Shown here piece by piece: positions 15,900 through 24,828 of a DNA stretch of 64,000 nucleotides. The notes under the pieces are model-generated. The model did not search any database. It was not told the DNA's origin and worked only from the letters and a program-made list of their open reading frames with translations. Positions within the stretch are counted from its first letter, which is position 1. Each line of letters begins with the position of its first letter. The stretch is from positions 4,966,001 through 5,030,000 of the forward strand of contig NZ_SJPG01000001.1 in the NCBI RefSeq assembly GCF_007859715.1, in the 5' to 3' direction. The stretch is from Rubinisphaera italica (GTDB lineage Bacteria > Planctomycetota > Planctomycetia > Planctomycetales > Planctomycetaceae). Position numbers and translations under genes: made by a program.

Positions 15900-17096
15900 C
15901 GCCACTCCATTCACCTTCGTGACATAAGCCGTATCCACAGCCGAAATTCCCCCGAAGTACCGCGCCTTCACTCGCAGCACAACATCCCGCTCGAAAGCCG
16001 CTTCACTTTCCGAACGTTGCAGGAACGTCTGCACCGGCCAAATTTCCGTCCACACAAACTGACGCTTGAAATCACCCAGGTACCAGTCCCGATTCGCCGT
16101 CCCGCTCTGCTCATCAATGAACGGCGAACTCAGCACATTCAGCATCCCGCCGAACGGATTCGCGATCGTCATCTCGCCATCGCTGCTCACCAGAGTCACT
16201 TCCGTAGCATTGACGATGCTGCGAGCCGTCCCCCGCAACGCCTCCGGCACCAGCACATACTTGGCCGGAGCAATCACCGGGCGCGAAGTCCCATCCATCC
16301 GATCATCCCGCACTTCTGTCGCCCGATAATGCAGCACCTCTTCAACATCCGTCCAGTCCACCAATGGCACAGCCGCATCAAAATCAGTCGAGGTCGTATT
16401 CCCTTCCCCCACCCAGTTACGATGCGAACCATCCGTCGCATACAACGCACTCCCGCTCCCATTCGGACGATACACATAATTGCCCGATCCGGACTCCGCA
16501 TCTGTCACGCCACGCACAATCGTTCGCTCACGTTCCTGTCGCAGATAATGCCCCAATGCCATCGCCCGCCGATTGATCTCTCCCGTCTGATCAAACGCAA
16601 TCAACTCCTCATTGATCGACAGAATCCGCCCCTGCTTCGCCTCCGCAGTCGTCACATATTTCTCTTCGAAGCTCGACTCCTCATACGGATGCCCCTCCGC
16701 CACTTCCGTCGGCCCAGCCAAAGCTCGAAAACCAGCCAGCTTCTGATTCCGCAACGAACTCGGCACCACTGTCACCAGCTCATCACCAATAAACCCATCA
16801 CTATTCTCATACCCCTCCAGAACCTTGCGGCCGATCAACTCCCCCGACATTACCTGAAACAGATGCGTACTCACTCCAGGATTCGACTCCCGCAACAACG
16901 CCAGCGAAGCTGTTTCCCCACGCATCGACTCCTGCACACTCCGCAAACGCGGCAGTACATCACACGCATCCGCCAACTCGTAATAACTAAAGTCATCAAC
17001 CGACAACTCCTTCTCATTCAACAAATCACAAGCCTTCCGATAGAACTTCTCAGCCCCCAGAGACTCCACCAACTCCCGCACATTTTGCCCACGCAT
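15894..17096 (-). CDS. Major capsid protein (Mu gpT/HK97-fold type)
   Basis: 400 residues. It opens with a helical N-terminal arm. The middle shows 'GRKVLEGYENSDGFIGDELV', 'FEEKYVTTAEAKQGRILSI', then 'AMALGHYLRQERERTIVRGVTD' like the spine-helix region. The C-terminal part 'VPEALRGTARSIVNAT' and 'NPFGGMLNVLSSPFIDE' is the P-domain and A-domain pattern in Mu gpT-like capsids. It ends 'ARYFGGISAVDTAYVTKV', also typical. It lies after the protease and decoration genes, as expected. No frame damage is visible. Which maturation cleavage is used cannot be told. Confidence 0.8.
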   Translation of the reverse strand: MRGQNVRELVESLGAEKFYRKACDLLNEKELSVDDFSYYELADACDVLPRLRSVQESMRGETASLALLRESNPGVSTHLFQVMSGELIGRKVLEGYENSDGFIGDELVTVVPSSLRNQKLAGFRALAGPTEVAEGHPYEESSFEEKYVTTAEAKQGRILSINEELIAFDQTGEINRRAMALGHYLRQERERTIVRGVTDAESGSGNYVYRPNGSGSALYATDGSHRNWVGEGNTTSTDFDAAVPLVDWTDVEEVLHYRATEVRDDRMDGTSRPVIAPAKYVLVPEALRGTARSIVNATEVTLVSSDGEMTIANPFGGMLNVLSSPFIDEQSGTANRDWYLGDFKRQFVWTEIWPVQTFLQRSESEAAFERDVVLRVKARYFGGISAVDTAYVTKVNGVAS

Positions 17097-17171
17097 ATTG
17101 AGACATCCTATTAACTAACAAAGCGAAAATCGCGATCTACACTCTTTAGTAGATCAACATTCCATAAATCA

Positions 17172-17338
17172 GATTAGAGGTGAGAGTACAGAAAGCCCAG
17201 TGCCGAGTGCCCAGGGAAATCACATCCCAAACTGCCCCACCCCCTCATCACTAGCCCTTAGCCACTAGCCATTCCAGCAACCGACCCCCGAAACCCAATC
17301 ACTATTAACTATTAACTATTAACTATTAACTATTAACT
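17172..17338. repeat. Heptamer arrays including five ACTATTA copies
   Basis: 17172-17217: TTAGAGG and AGTGCCG/AGTGCCC units. 17249-17272: CTTAGCC/ACTAGCC units. 17301-17338: five exact ACTATTA copies plus a partial, reaching the TAC stop of the decoration gene. No gene is visible in 17097-17336. Confidence 0.9.
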
Positions 17339-17819
17339 ACCCCACAGTCGCATTCACATTCGCCGAAGCCGCATGAAACGCCGAGGCAAAACTCACCCGC
17401 AGCAACCCACTGTTACTCGCCTTGAACTCCATCGCACGGGCAATCCCCAATCCAGCCGAACCGACACTCTCCAATTGCTGACTTTGCAAAGTCGACGATC
17501 CTTCATCTGGCCCCAGCACATCCCCCAGTTCATACGTCCCCGTCTGCACATCGAATTCGTAAACCGAAAATGGACTCACATCGACTGAAATTGCCTCCGT
17601 CTCGCCTGCTGCCGAAGGCTGATGAGCCACTCCCAGAAACACTTCCGCAAACGCCGCTTGCGTCGTCGCTAGGTCTGTATCCCAGGCGAAACTACTCCCC
17701 GGCTTCGCATCATCTCCATCCAGATAAACCAGATCGCCGACCGAAATCACCGAACCCGAATCCACCCGTACCTTCACCAACTGCACCTGCCCCGACCGAA
17801 ACCGCAACTGATTCCCCAT
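17337..17819 (-). CDS. Capsid decoration / structural cement-like protein
   Basis: 160 residues from the ATG at 17819. Residues 10-35 ('VQLVKVRVDSGSVISVGDLVYLDGD') match the start of DUF2190-like capsid cement proteins, where 'G-x-x-V-x-x-G-D-x-V' strands precede 'G-V-A' ('EVFLGVAHQPSAAGETEAISV', about residue 70). The rest is beta-rich with 'YELGDVLGPDEG'. Such proteins add to the capsid surface after expansion. It lies between the protease and the capsid genes, a common arrangement. Confidence 0.65.
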   Translation of the reverse strand: MGNQLRFRSGQVQLVKVRVDSGSVISVGDLVYLDGDDAKPGSSFAWDTDLATTQAAFAEVFLGVAHQPSAAGETEAISVDVSPFSVYEFDVQTGTYELGDVLGPDEGSSTLQSQQLESVGSAGLGIARAMEFKASNSGLLRVSFASAFHAASANVNATVG

Positions 17820-18006
17820 CTCCAAACACCCTTTCTAAAAACCCAATCCGTAGTGCTCTTTCGAGCTTTCAATGTCAACCTCAAATCGCTATTCCGCAGG
17901 CAGTTTGCCTGCTCCAAAACTCTGAACGTACACGAAATTTGGCAATAGCTGGACCCGTAGATCAGGCTGTGCCTGACACGAAAAATCCTAAACGTAACTC
18001 AATAGC

Positions 18007-18246
18007 CCAGTGGCTAGTGCCCAGAGGCCAGTAGAGGTTAGAGATTAGAGGGGAGAGGTGAGAGTGTTCATAGCCACCCACAATCAACCTTCCACCATCC
18101 TCGGGTGGCCCAGATAGCTCCGCTATCTGGGTGGACGAAGTCCACAAGAAGCCCACAGTTTGACGATAAAAATCAATCAACTTCTGCCCGCAATAACTAC
18201 TCCCCCATCCTCCGCTTTCCGCTTTCCGCTTTCCGTCTTCCGCTGT
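18007..18246. repeat. Heptamer arrays and a perfect hairpin
   Basis: The 17826-18250 spacer has no gene that I can see. 18007-18064: AGTGGCT then TTAGAGA/TTAGAGG heptamers. 18109-18131: arms CCCAGATAG and CTATCTGGG around loop CTCCG (same 9-bp stem and 5-nt loop design as family A). 18211-18246: CTTTCCG heptamers running to the protease gene stop. Confidence 0.85.
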
Positions 18247-18250
18247 CTAC

Positions 18251-19168
18251 CTACCCTCGAATCGCCCTTAAAAACAACTCCCGCTCACTCAACCCAACTC
18301 CCCCACCACGTGACCAACTCGTCGGCGTACTCCGCTCCATTAACATCTTCAACTGACTCCGCAACTCCTGCACTGTCTCTTCAACCGACTCTTCTCCATC
18401 ATCATCACCATCCATACCAATCCGCGACCACCAGTTACCCGTCTGCAACTCCTCTTCCGTTACTTCCAGGACAACTTCCGAAACCGCAAACTCTCCCGAC
18501 TCCTCTTCCCACCATTCCCGAATTTCAAACGGATCAGCCTCGGCTCTCACCGCCACATAACCATCCCACACCGCCACCCGCTGCAGCGTTTCATCCACCC
18601 CAGCCAACACCTCATCAATACCTTCGATAACAGCCTCATAAGATCCCGATACCAAAATCATCTCTCCTGCTTGATGCTGTTCACGAAATGTGCTCGTCGT
18701 CGCCGGGAAGACCACTGCATCGACACTGATCACATCTTCAATCCGCTCGACAATCGTCTTCTCCCGATTCCGGCTCGCCAACACAACATGACTCATCCCC
18801 ACACTGGCCGTCCCCGCTTCCGCCAGTGCCAGAAACGTCCGCCCGGAATCCGTATCGAGCACATGGATATCTCCCCGCACGCGATCTCCTTCAAAGCGGA
18901 CATTCCTCACCGAACCAACCAGGTCCCGCGCACTCCGCTCATAAGGCTTACTCGAATTGATCGCATGATCCAGAAAAACCGGCTTCCCCTCATACAACGG
19001 CACCGCACCCCGCAAAGCTACCTCTGCATAGCGATACCCATTCCGAGACTCCGGCCCAGCCAGCACCACATTCTCGACACGCAGCAAACTCTCATCCACA
19101 TGCGTTCCACTCACTCGCCAATCCGCCAGCCGTTCCACAATCCGCTCACGCCGATTCCAAAAACCCAT
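18251..19168 (-). CDS. Prohead protease fused to scaffold-like C-terminus
   Basis: 305 residues. The N-terminal 165 residues fit a prohead serine protease: 'GKPVFLDHA' (about residues 60-68; candidate His), 'ARDLVGSVRNVRFEGD', then 'EAGTASVGMSHVV' (about 117-129; candidate Ser) and 'VISVDAVVFPATTSTF'. After this, a roughly 130-residue acidic helical region (Glu/Asp-rich, coiled-coil-like at 'SVEETVQELRSQLKMLMER', near 270) resembles a scaffold domain. It ends 'GLSERELFLRAIRG'. In phages the protease cleaves the scaffold and capsid N-arms during maturation. The protease family (S78, Mu gpI or other) is not certain. Confidence 0.75.
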   Translation of the reverse strand: MGFWNRRERIVERLADWRVSGTHVDESLLRVENVVLAGPESRNGYRYAEVALRGAVPLYEGKPVFLDHAINSSKPYERSARDLVGSVRNVRFEGDRVRGDIHVLDTDSGRTFLALAEAGTASVGMSHVVLASRNREKTIVERIEDVISVDAVVFPATTSTFREQHQAGEMILVSGSYEAVIEGIDEVLAGVDETLQRVAVWDGYVAVRAEADPFEIREWWEEESGEFAVSEVVLEVTEEELQTGNWWSRIGMDGDDDGEESVEETVQELRSQLKMLMERSTPTSWSRGGGVGLSERELFLRAIRG

Positions 19169-19208
19169 TTCGTTATTCCTCTCTCGATTAATGCCCAGCC
19201 AAACCGTA

Positions 19209-19310
19209 GGTTAGAGATTAGTGATGAGAGGTTAGAGTGATTATCGAGGAAGTCGTTTCCCCAGCTTTCGTTCAAAATTCCACTCTAACCACTCACCTCT
19301 AATCCCTAAC
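19209..19310. repeat. Heptamer arrays flanking the portal 3' end
   Basis: 19209-19240: TTAGAGA-type heptamers. 19282-19310: CTCTAAC/CCCTAAC type in opposite sense. The second array overlaps the remaining end of the portal reading frame. Confidence 0.8.
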
Positions 19311-20400
19311 CTCCCCCGCCTCTCGTGCAATCTCATCTCCCACCTGATGCGGATCCAACTTCTCCCGACGCTGCACTTCCGCCCGGCTCAAAATTCCCGC
19401 CTCCACCAGTCGCACATAGAAGCATCATCCGACCCAACGGCACCGCATCCCCATAATTCGTATTCGGCTGCAAATACTGCATCTCGGTACCAGCCGAGGT
19501 CGTCAATATTGTTCCTGGACGTACCCGCTCCTGACGAACACCTCCGCCAACCTCAACCGAAGTTCCCAACCTCGCACTCTCCGCGAGCGAATTCGCCTGA
19601 GCTGCCCCTCCCTGAACTTTCCTCCACAGCACAATCGAAGCCTGTAGTTTCCGAGCCAGCAGTTCCGTCTCCTGCCACTCCTGAAATTTCTCCAACGGCT
19701 TCAAAATCGAGACAAAGAAGCTCACTCCCCGCTTCTCGTTCGTATCCACCCCATACCGGGTATGCAGCACCACATCTGCGGGAATCACTTGAACAACATC
19801 GCCATGATCGCGATGTAATAAGATGTAACCTTCCACTTCTTCCACATCATTCTGATTTGTCACAATCCCCTGAGATTCCGGATCGTCAATCGAAGGACCA
19901 ATTCGCTCCGCATCAATAAACCGCACCGTCGGCGGCCAGGACTGATCGGCAAACAACCGCAGAAAACACTCTCCATCCCGCCAGACTCGTCGAGCATATT
20001 CCCGATACGAAAAATGATTCCGATTCTCATCCAGAAATGTCTGCCACAATTCCGCCAGCTGATCCAACTCGGGAGCATCACTCGCGAGACGGGCTCCTCT
20101 CTTCGGTGAAACCGTCAATCGCAATCCATCCCCCACCACATACGCTTCCAACAGACGCAAGACATTCCGGGCATGAGGATTCCCCCGCACCAACTCACGA
20201 ACCTGCTGCCGCAAATCCTGACGCGACTGTTCCGTCATGCGAGTTTTCCCCGACCCCACCGGCATCCATCCCCCAAGTTCCTCAGAAACCGCTCGCGGAC
20301 CAACTCCCTCCACCAGCTGACTCAATCGCTCCTGCACCTGACGCTCATACCGCGCCCGCAACCGAGCCGTCATCATTTTATCTCGAACATATCCCAGCAT
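19299..20400 (-). pseudogene. Lambda-type portal protein, broken by an internal deletion
   Basis: Start ATG at 20400 behind GAGGAG. Residues 1-320 are a normal lambda-family portal: 'RELVRGNPHARNVLRLLEAYVVGDGL', 'RRVWRDGECFLRLF', 'NYGDAVPLGRMMLL'. The frame then turns into 'CATGGGGNFEPGG' and stops at 19333. In another frame, from about 19418 down to the TAG at 19301-19299, the true C-terminus continues as 'VRLVEAGILSRAEVQRREKL' and 'DPHQVGDEIAREAGEV'. The roughly 100 residues usually lying between (the 'NYAST' motif and stem helices) are gone, and the deletion is out of frame near 19418-19424. No working portal would be made, so DNA packaging should fail. Confidence 0.8.
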
Positions 20401-20477
20401 CACCACTCCTCGTTTATGACCTCTGTTTACCCTAACCAAGTCCGGTGCGCATTTATTTGGGATTCAGAATCCGTCAA

Positions 20478-20582
20478 TGGCCAGTGGCTAGTGCCCAGTG
20501 ATGAGGGAGCTTCGGACCCGTCAAAATACTCTAACCTCTAACCCCTAATCTCTAACCCACACTAGCCATTCGACACTAGCCA
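20478..20582. repeat. Heptamer arrays between portal and large terminase
   Basis: 20478-20504: AGTGGCT/AGTGCCC units. 20529-20560: CTCTAAC CTCTAAC CCCTAAT CTCTAAC in perfect register. 20561-20582: ACTAGCC-type units up to the terminase stop. Confidence 0.9.
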
Positions 20583-20584
20583 CG

Positions 20585-21997
20585 CTAAACCAATCCCCCT
20601 TCACTCACTTCCATCCAGTCCGCCACACAACCCGTCTCGGAGGCTTTTAATGCCGCTGCCCCCAATGCAAACACACGATCGTCATGATGCACACCATCAG
20701 ACAAATGATCGATCCGGCAACGTCCACTCGCATTCTGTCGTAACATCACGCTGGCCAGTTCCGTCTCCAGATCGTTCCGCTCAGCCACATCATTTAACTG
20801 ACCACATCCCGCATACCAGCGGATTCCCTGCCGTAGTATCAATTGACGCAAATTGATCGCCAGTGCGTGATTGCCCTTCCCCGCTCCAAAGGCAAATCGC
20901 TCAATTTCCACCCGAGATTCAAATTTCTGAATCGTCGAGAGCAGCTGATATTCATCCACCACAAAACAGACATTTCCGAAAGCCGTCGAAATCTTGTCAA
21001 TCCACTCCTCAACCCAAGCCACCTGCACCGGCTGATCCGGCCTGGGCTGAATCACATCCATCCGATCAACCACCAACTGCTCACCCTCCCAGTGCAGCAG
21101 TACACCAACTGTAAAATCATGTTTCTCTGCAAAGTCGATTGCCGCGAAGTATCTCACGCCCCGTCGTCCCTGCTCCTGGCTCTTCAAACTCTCATCCCGA
21201 CACGCCTCGGCTTCTTGCAGTGAAATAAAACTCCCATCACTCAATTGCCAGCGATTATTCCAGAGTCGATCAAACACCGCCCCCGGCAACATCTCCCGTT
21301 GCTCCTCCAGCCAGTTCTGAGAAATCCATTTCGCCTGACAACCATCCAGTGACGAAAAAAACCACCGTGAACTCTTCTGAGCCGCCTCACGCACTTCCCA
21401 TTGCCAGCCACGTCCCACACCGGCATTCGTCAACACGACCAGCATGCAATTCGGTTTCTTGGCCGCCGAGGAAATCAGCGAATACCACAGATCCGGCTTC
21501 TCCCAATGCGAAAGCTCATCACAGATCACAAAATCAGGGAGTAGTCCCCAACTGCTCTGTGCATCCGAAGAAAGAATCGTCAATCGACTCGATGTCCTGG
21601 AATTGATCACCGCATGCTGGCGAAACACCAGATCGCGACATAACCCCGCATTCTGCTCGACCAGTTTCTGCATTGCCGTATGAATCAATCCCGCCTGATC
21701 CCGATCTGCCGCAGCCGCCACGCCTTCCAGACGAATGTCACTATTCTGCAGAATCCAAACCAACTGCAACGCCATATCAGTCGTTTTTGAATGCCCACGC
21801 GGCCGCTCCAGATAAGCCCGCAGATATCCATGGGATGCTTTCCGTCCCGCCAATCGCAACCAGCCCGCATCCAAAGCTTCCAGGTCTTGTTGCTGCCAAT
21901 CCTCCATCACATTGACGAACCGTTTCCCTTCCAGTCCCTCAACTTGGATCGCCTCACGAAATCGACTCGGATGCCGACTCGCCGCCCGGCGTGTCAT
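20585..21997 (-). CDS. terL: Terminase large subunit
   Basis: 470 residues from the ATG at 21997 (AGGAGG just upstream); a longer frame from 22066 is possible but family N-termini start near 'FREAIQVEG'. ATPase motifs: Walker A-like 'ERPRGHSKTTD' (about residues 65-75) and Walker B 'LLPDFVICDELSHW' (about 152-165), then coupling motif 'VVLTNAG'. Nuclease domain: 'AAIDFAEKHDFTVG' (first Asp), 'VCFVVDEYQ' and 'HHDDRVFALG' near the C-terminus. It cuts and pumps phage DNA into the prohead through the portal. Reading frame and key residues look intact, in contrast to the portal gene just downstream. Confidence 0.85.
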   Translation of the reverse strand: MTRRAASRHPSRFREAIQVEGLEGKRFVNVMEDWQQQDLEALDAGWLRLAGRKASHGYLRAYLERPRGHSKTTDMALQLVWILQNSDIRLEGVAAAADRDQAGLIHTAMQKLVEQNAGLCRDLVFRQHAVINSRTSSRLTILSSDAQSSWGLLPDFVICDELSHWEKPDLWYSLISSAAKKPNCMLVVLTNAGVGRGWQWEVREAAQKSSRWFFSSLDGCQAKWISQNWLEEQREMLPGAVFDRLWNNRWQLSDGSFISLQEAEACRDESLKSQEQGRRGVRYFAAIDFAEKHDFTVGVLLHWEGEQLVVDRMDVIQPRPDQPVQVAWVEEWIDKISTAFGNVCFVVDEYQLLSTIQKFESRVEIERFAFGAGKGNHALAINLRQLILRQGIRWYAGCGQLNDVAERNDLETELASVMLRQNASGRCRIDHLSDGVHHDDRVFALGAAALKASETGCVADWMEVSEGGLV

Positions 21998-22439
21998 CGC
22001 CTCCTTCAAGCTCAACTGGTATTTCAATCTTTTCCAACCGCGCATGCGCGAGTAATTCTTCATCACTCATCAAATCCCAACTCGACACCGATAATCCCTC
22101 GACGACCGTACTGCTCCACTCAGGTGGAGGTCGATGCTTCAACCATTGTGTCATAGCCGTCACACTCCCCTTCATTGCTTCCTGGTACAATCGAGCCGCC
22201 ACATTCTGACTCAGTGCGTCGTACACCGCATCGACTTCCATCCGAAAATCATCATCCTCGGCGACCGCTTCGACAATCGTAAATAAATCCAGCTGCAACT
22301 GCTGACAGGCCACCGCCGGACTCGCCCCCCGCAGCAGCAATTCCAGATAGGCCCGCCGATCCTCCACACTCAATTCCGTCACCGAAATCAACTCCACCTC
22401 CCGCTCCGACTGGCGTCCCCGCCGCGCCCCACGAAACAT
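21954..22439 (-). CDS. Terminase small subunit-like protein
   Basis: 161 residues. Region 'EDRRAYLELLLRGASPAVACQQLQLDLFTIVEAV' (residues 26-58; shown in part here as an HTH) is a resolvase-like helix-turn-helix. 'ARLYQEAMKGSVTAMTQWLK' and 'RPPPEW' (about 83-108) are typical of small terminases that bind the pac/cos site. The C-terminus is acidic. It overlaps the terL start by 44 bases, so the pair is coupled. The start at 22439 has no clear Shine-Dalgarno. Confidence 0.7.
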   Translation of the reverse strand: MFRGARRGRQSEREVELISVTELSVEDRRAYLELLLRGASPAVACQQLQLDLFTIVEAVAEDDDFRMEVDAVYDALSQNVAARLYQEAMKGSVTAMTQWLKHRPPPEWSSTVVEGLSVSSWDLMSDEELLAHARLEKIEIPVELEGGDDTPGGESASESIS

Positions 22440-22463
22440 CGCAACACCTCAAATCTCTTATCT

Positions 22464-22675
22464 TGTGCCACGGCTCTGTGAGCCGTGCTGTAGTGATTCC
22501 ACGCGTAATCCACACGGCTCACAGAGCCGTGGCACAGGTAGTTCTCTCTCGTCTAGCACATTCTCCACGCCCATCACTTCGTTCTGAGCGTGCCACCCAC
22601 TGAAATAACACTCTAACCTCTAACCCCTAATCTCTAACCCACACTATTCCCTAGCCACTCAACACTGGCCTCTAT
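22464..22675. repeat. Paired family B hairpins and heptamer array
   Basis: 22469-22487 and 22513-22531 are two copies of the CACGGCTC/GAGCCGTG hairpin; with their flanks they are inverted relative to each other over 22464-22536. 22610-22675 is a CTCTAAC array followed by CTAGCCA/CTCAACA/CTGGCCT heptamers that run into the GNAT 3' end. Confidence 0.85.
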
Positions 22676-23132
22676 TATCAAACACAAAATACTCCGGCTC
22701 CGCATACTCACTCTTACGATGCGACTCCGCCGACAATTTCACCGACTGATTCGTCCCTGGCTTCGTTCCATAAATTCCCGCATGCTTTTTTGACGAACTG
22801 TTCTTATGAACCTCCATGCTGCCGACTCGCTGAAATCCTGCTCGTTCAAAAAACGGATTCACCTTCCCCATCTCCGCCACCGCTTCAATCCAGGGCCATT
22901 GGCAACTCTCGCAACTGAGCCGCACAAACCGACTCGCCAGCCCCGCTCCCCGATACTTAGGCACAATTACCACCCGCGACAACGTCACCAGTTGACGATT
23001 CAAAGCCCGGCAACTCAACTTGCTGCGACGACCAGACAACCCAAAGAATTTTCGCCGCAAGCCCAGAGAGAGCGCTGGCGTACAGAACACACAAATCCCA
23101 ATCGGCTCCTCTTTGTGCCACAACAGCGTCAC
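22659..23132 (-). CDS. GNAT domain as separate frame (alternative reading)
   Basis: The same C-terminal GNAT domain read from an internal GTG at 23132, 157 residues. Family homologues of COG2401 begin earlier, at 'WPYFAGWHYRSH', which is encoded upstream in this same frame. A start here would cut off the first strands. It overlaps the ATPase stop by four bases, so coupled translation is conceivable, but the fusion reading is preferred. Confidence 0.35.
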   Translation of the reverse strand: MTLLWHKEEPIGICVFCTPALSLGLRRKFFGLSGRRSKLSCRALNRQLVTLSRVVIVPKYRGAGLASRFVRLSCESCQWPWIEAVAEMGKVNPFFERAGFQRVGSMEVHKNSSSKKHAGIYGTKPGTNQSVKLSAESHRKSEYAEPEYFVFDNRGQC

Positions 23133-23875
23133 ATACTGGACGAAGCCGACGTCGTGCGATCGATAATGCCACCCAGCAAAATACGGCCAGTCGACTCGGG
23201 ACGCTTCACTGACCCAGATCTCCCCGCCAAAACTGATCCCTTTTTTTTTACATTCTCATCCCGACAAACTACATCCGGTTCATCACCCAGTCGGCAAACC
23301 ACATGCACATCCGGATTCATATCCGACACAATATCGTCATGCGTCGTCGCGACCAGAAAACCGATTCCCGTCCGATCACAAATCTTCCGCACATTGAACG
23401 CAATCACCTTTGCTAATGTGCGATCCAGTGTCGCCGTAAATTCATCCGCCACAATCCAGGCAGGTTGCTGAGAAATCGCCAACGCAATCCGATATCGATA
23501 CCGCTGGCCGTCACTCAACTCAGCCGGCGTCCGCAACATCAAATGCGCCTCTCCCAATCCACACGAAGCCAGCAAAGCCATCCCCTCCGTCACCTTGATT
23601 CCCAGTCCATCAATCAAACTGACCGGCTGAAGTTCCAGAGCATTCACATCAACCACGCCCTCAATCTGCCGACAAACCGCCCGCATCATGCTCGACTTAC
23701 CCGAACCGGAATCCCCCGTAAAGCAGAGAATCGATCCCTGCTCAACAGGCAATTCCAATCCCTCAGCGACAACATGCCGTCCCTGCTCAAAATCAATCCC
23801 AAACAAATCCATCACCTGCGACGTCCGCACCGTGCGTTGTTTGGGGAGAAATTCGTAATTCACAGAAAGTATCAT
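22659..23875 (-). CDS. ABC ATPase-GNAT fusion made by -1 frameshift (COG2401-like)
   Basis: Zero frame, 23875-23129: ABC ATPase with Walker A GDSGSGKSS (about residues 54-62), signature 'ELSDGQRYR', Walker B 'AWIVADEF', D-loop 'TLDR' and switch His 'THDD'. Near 23240 is a run of nine A containing A AAA AAG. A -1 slip leads without any stop into 'GISFGGEIWVSEASRVDWPY' and 'FAGWHYRSHDVGFVQY', then the GNAT domain ('VVIVPKYRGAGLASRFVRL', 'FFERAGF') to 22659, about 405 residues. COG2401 is this same ATPase-acetyltransferase fusion, and some phage GNATs (Mom of Mu) modify DNA bases. Without slipping, an ATPase of 248 residues with an unrelated tail results. Whether the shift is programmed or a mutation is open. 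Confidence 0.75.
23240..23249 (-). promoter_or_regulatory. Slippery A run with A AAA AAG heptamer
   Basis: Minus-strand codons GTA AAA AAA AAG GGA. The heptamer A AAA AAG is the one used in E. coli dnaX. Nine A residues also allow transcriptional slippage. A -1 shift gives GGG ATC AGT and the complete GNAT N-terminus. Confidence 0.7.
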
Positions 23876-23882
23876 TGGAGTG

Positions 23883-24115
23883 TCCAGTGTTAAGTGACCA
23901 GAGGCCAGTGTAGGTTAGAGATTAGAGATTAGTGATTAGAGGTGAGAGTGCTTATGACATGATCGAAGCCCACTCATCACTGGCCACTAGCCATTTTTCT
24001 TTGTTCAGGGTGGCTGGGTTCGCAGCGAAGCCCTCAGAGCTGCAAAAGCGGACAGTGGAAAGCCGAAAGCGGAGGTATTGTCCCAGCGTCTTCTAACTCC
24101 CCGCTTTCCGCTTTC
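23883..24115. repeat. Heptamer arrays and family G hairpin
   Basis: 23883-23950: AGTGACC then TTAGAGA units. 23971-23996: CACTGGC/CACTAGC units. 24007-24037: GGGTGGCTGGG hairpin. 24056-24073 and 24100-24115: GGAAAGC and CTTTCCG arrays in inverted orientation, the latter touching the ParB-like stop. No gene seen here. Confidence 0.85.
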
Positions 24116-24680
24116 ATCCACCTCCCGGCATCCGCACATGCAGTTCCACATCGAACTCTTTGAGCAAATCATCAAGCCCAGACCGAAACCCGTCCCACTC
24201 GTCCTCAGCGACTTTGCAGGTGACAACAATCTGTTCGCCCTCTTCTGCGATTTCTTCGCCCGACCAGGATGGTTTCAACATCAGTTCATTCAACTCTTCG
24301 GGACTGAAGCCAGTTAAGGTTTCATCAATCTCCGGCAACTCAATCAACTCGGTCACCAGATCCTGCAACTTTTCGACATCCCACCGACCACCCACCCGTT
24401 CGTTATTGAGGGCAATATTAAGTGCTTTCTCCCGCTCCAGAGGCAGATCGACCACAACCACCTGCACCTCTTGAACCCCCTCGGCTTTCAACACCCCCAG
24501 CCGTTGATGCCCACCCACGACATGCCCGGTCCGCTCATTCCACACCAGAGGCTGCACCAACTCAAACTCAGCCAGCGACCGTTTCAGCCGCTCATACTCA
24601 TCCATCCCCGGCTTCAACTCCACCCGCGGGTTGTAATCAGCAGGCTTGAGTTGATTGACATTCTTCGTTTCAATTCGCAT
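24114..24680 (-). CDS. ParB-like nuclease-domain protein
   Basis: 188 residues. N-terminal ParB fold: 'NVNQLKPADYNPRV' (residues 7-20), 'LVQPLVWNERTGHVVGGHQR' with the 'GGHQR' motif (about 53-58), and 'EKALNIALNNERVGGRWDVEKL'. These are the usual blocks of phage and mobile-element ParB proteins, often paired with DNA methyltransferases. It has no chromosome-partition partner here. Next to the ABC-GNAT gene it may belong to a DNA-modification set; the collapsed methyltransferase at 4.1 kb may be a related leftover. Other ParB-domain roles (CTP-binding clamp, nuclease) are possible. Confidence 0.75.
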   Translation of the reverse strand: MRIETKNVNQLKPADYNPRVELKPGMDEYERLKRSLAEFELVQPLVWNERTGHVVGGHQRLGVLKAEGVQEVQVVVVDLPLEREKALNIALNNERVGGRWDVEKLQDLVTELIELPEIDETLTGFSPEELNELMLKPSWSGEEIAEEGEQIVVTCKVAEDEWDGFRSGLDDLLKEFDVELHVRMPGGG

Positions 24681-24720
24681 TCATCGCTCCATTTGTAAAT
24701 CGGGTTTCGACATTCAGAAA

Positions 24721-24828
24721 GATCAGTGCCCAGAGCCCAGTGATGAGAAAATTGGAGGCCGTGAATACAACACTCTCACCTCTAATCTCTAACCACTCAT
24801 CTCATGTCGCTACTCAACACTAGCCTCT
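24721..24828. repeat. Heptamer arrays
   Basis: 24723-24745: AGTGCCC/AGAGCCC/AGTGATG units. 24773-24828: CTCTAAT/CTCTAAC then ACTCAAC-type units, ending in the 3' end of the HTH gene. Confidence 0.8.

Noticed and set aside
16017..17114. 365-codon plus-strand frame opposite the capsid gene
   Set aside because: It is rich in His, Arg, Pro and Gln as expected from an antisense shadow of a biased gene, and the minus frame has clear capsid blocks.
24007..24037. Family G hairpins as transcription terminators
   Set aside because: They lack T-tracts and occur in both orientations at unrelated places, so a dispersed repeat is more likely.
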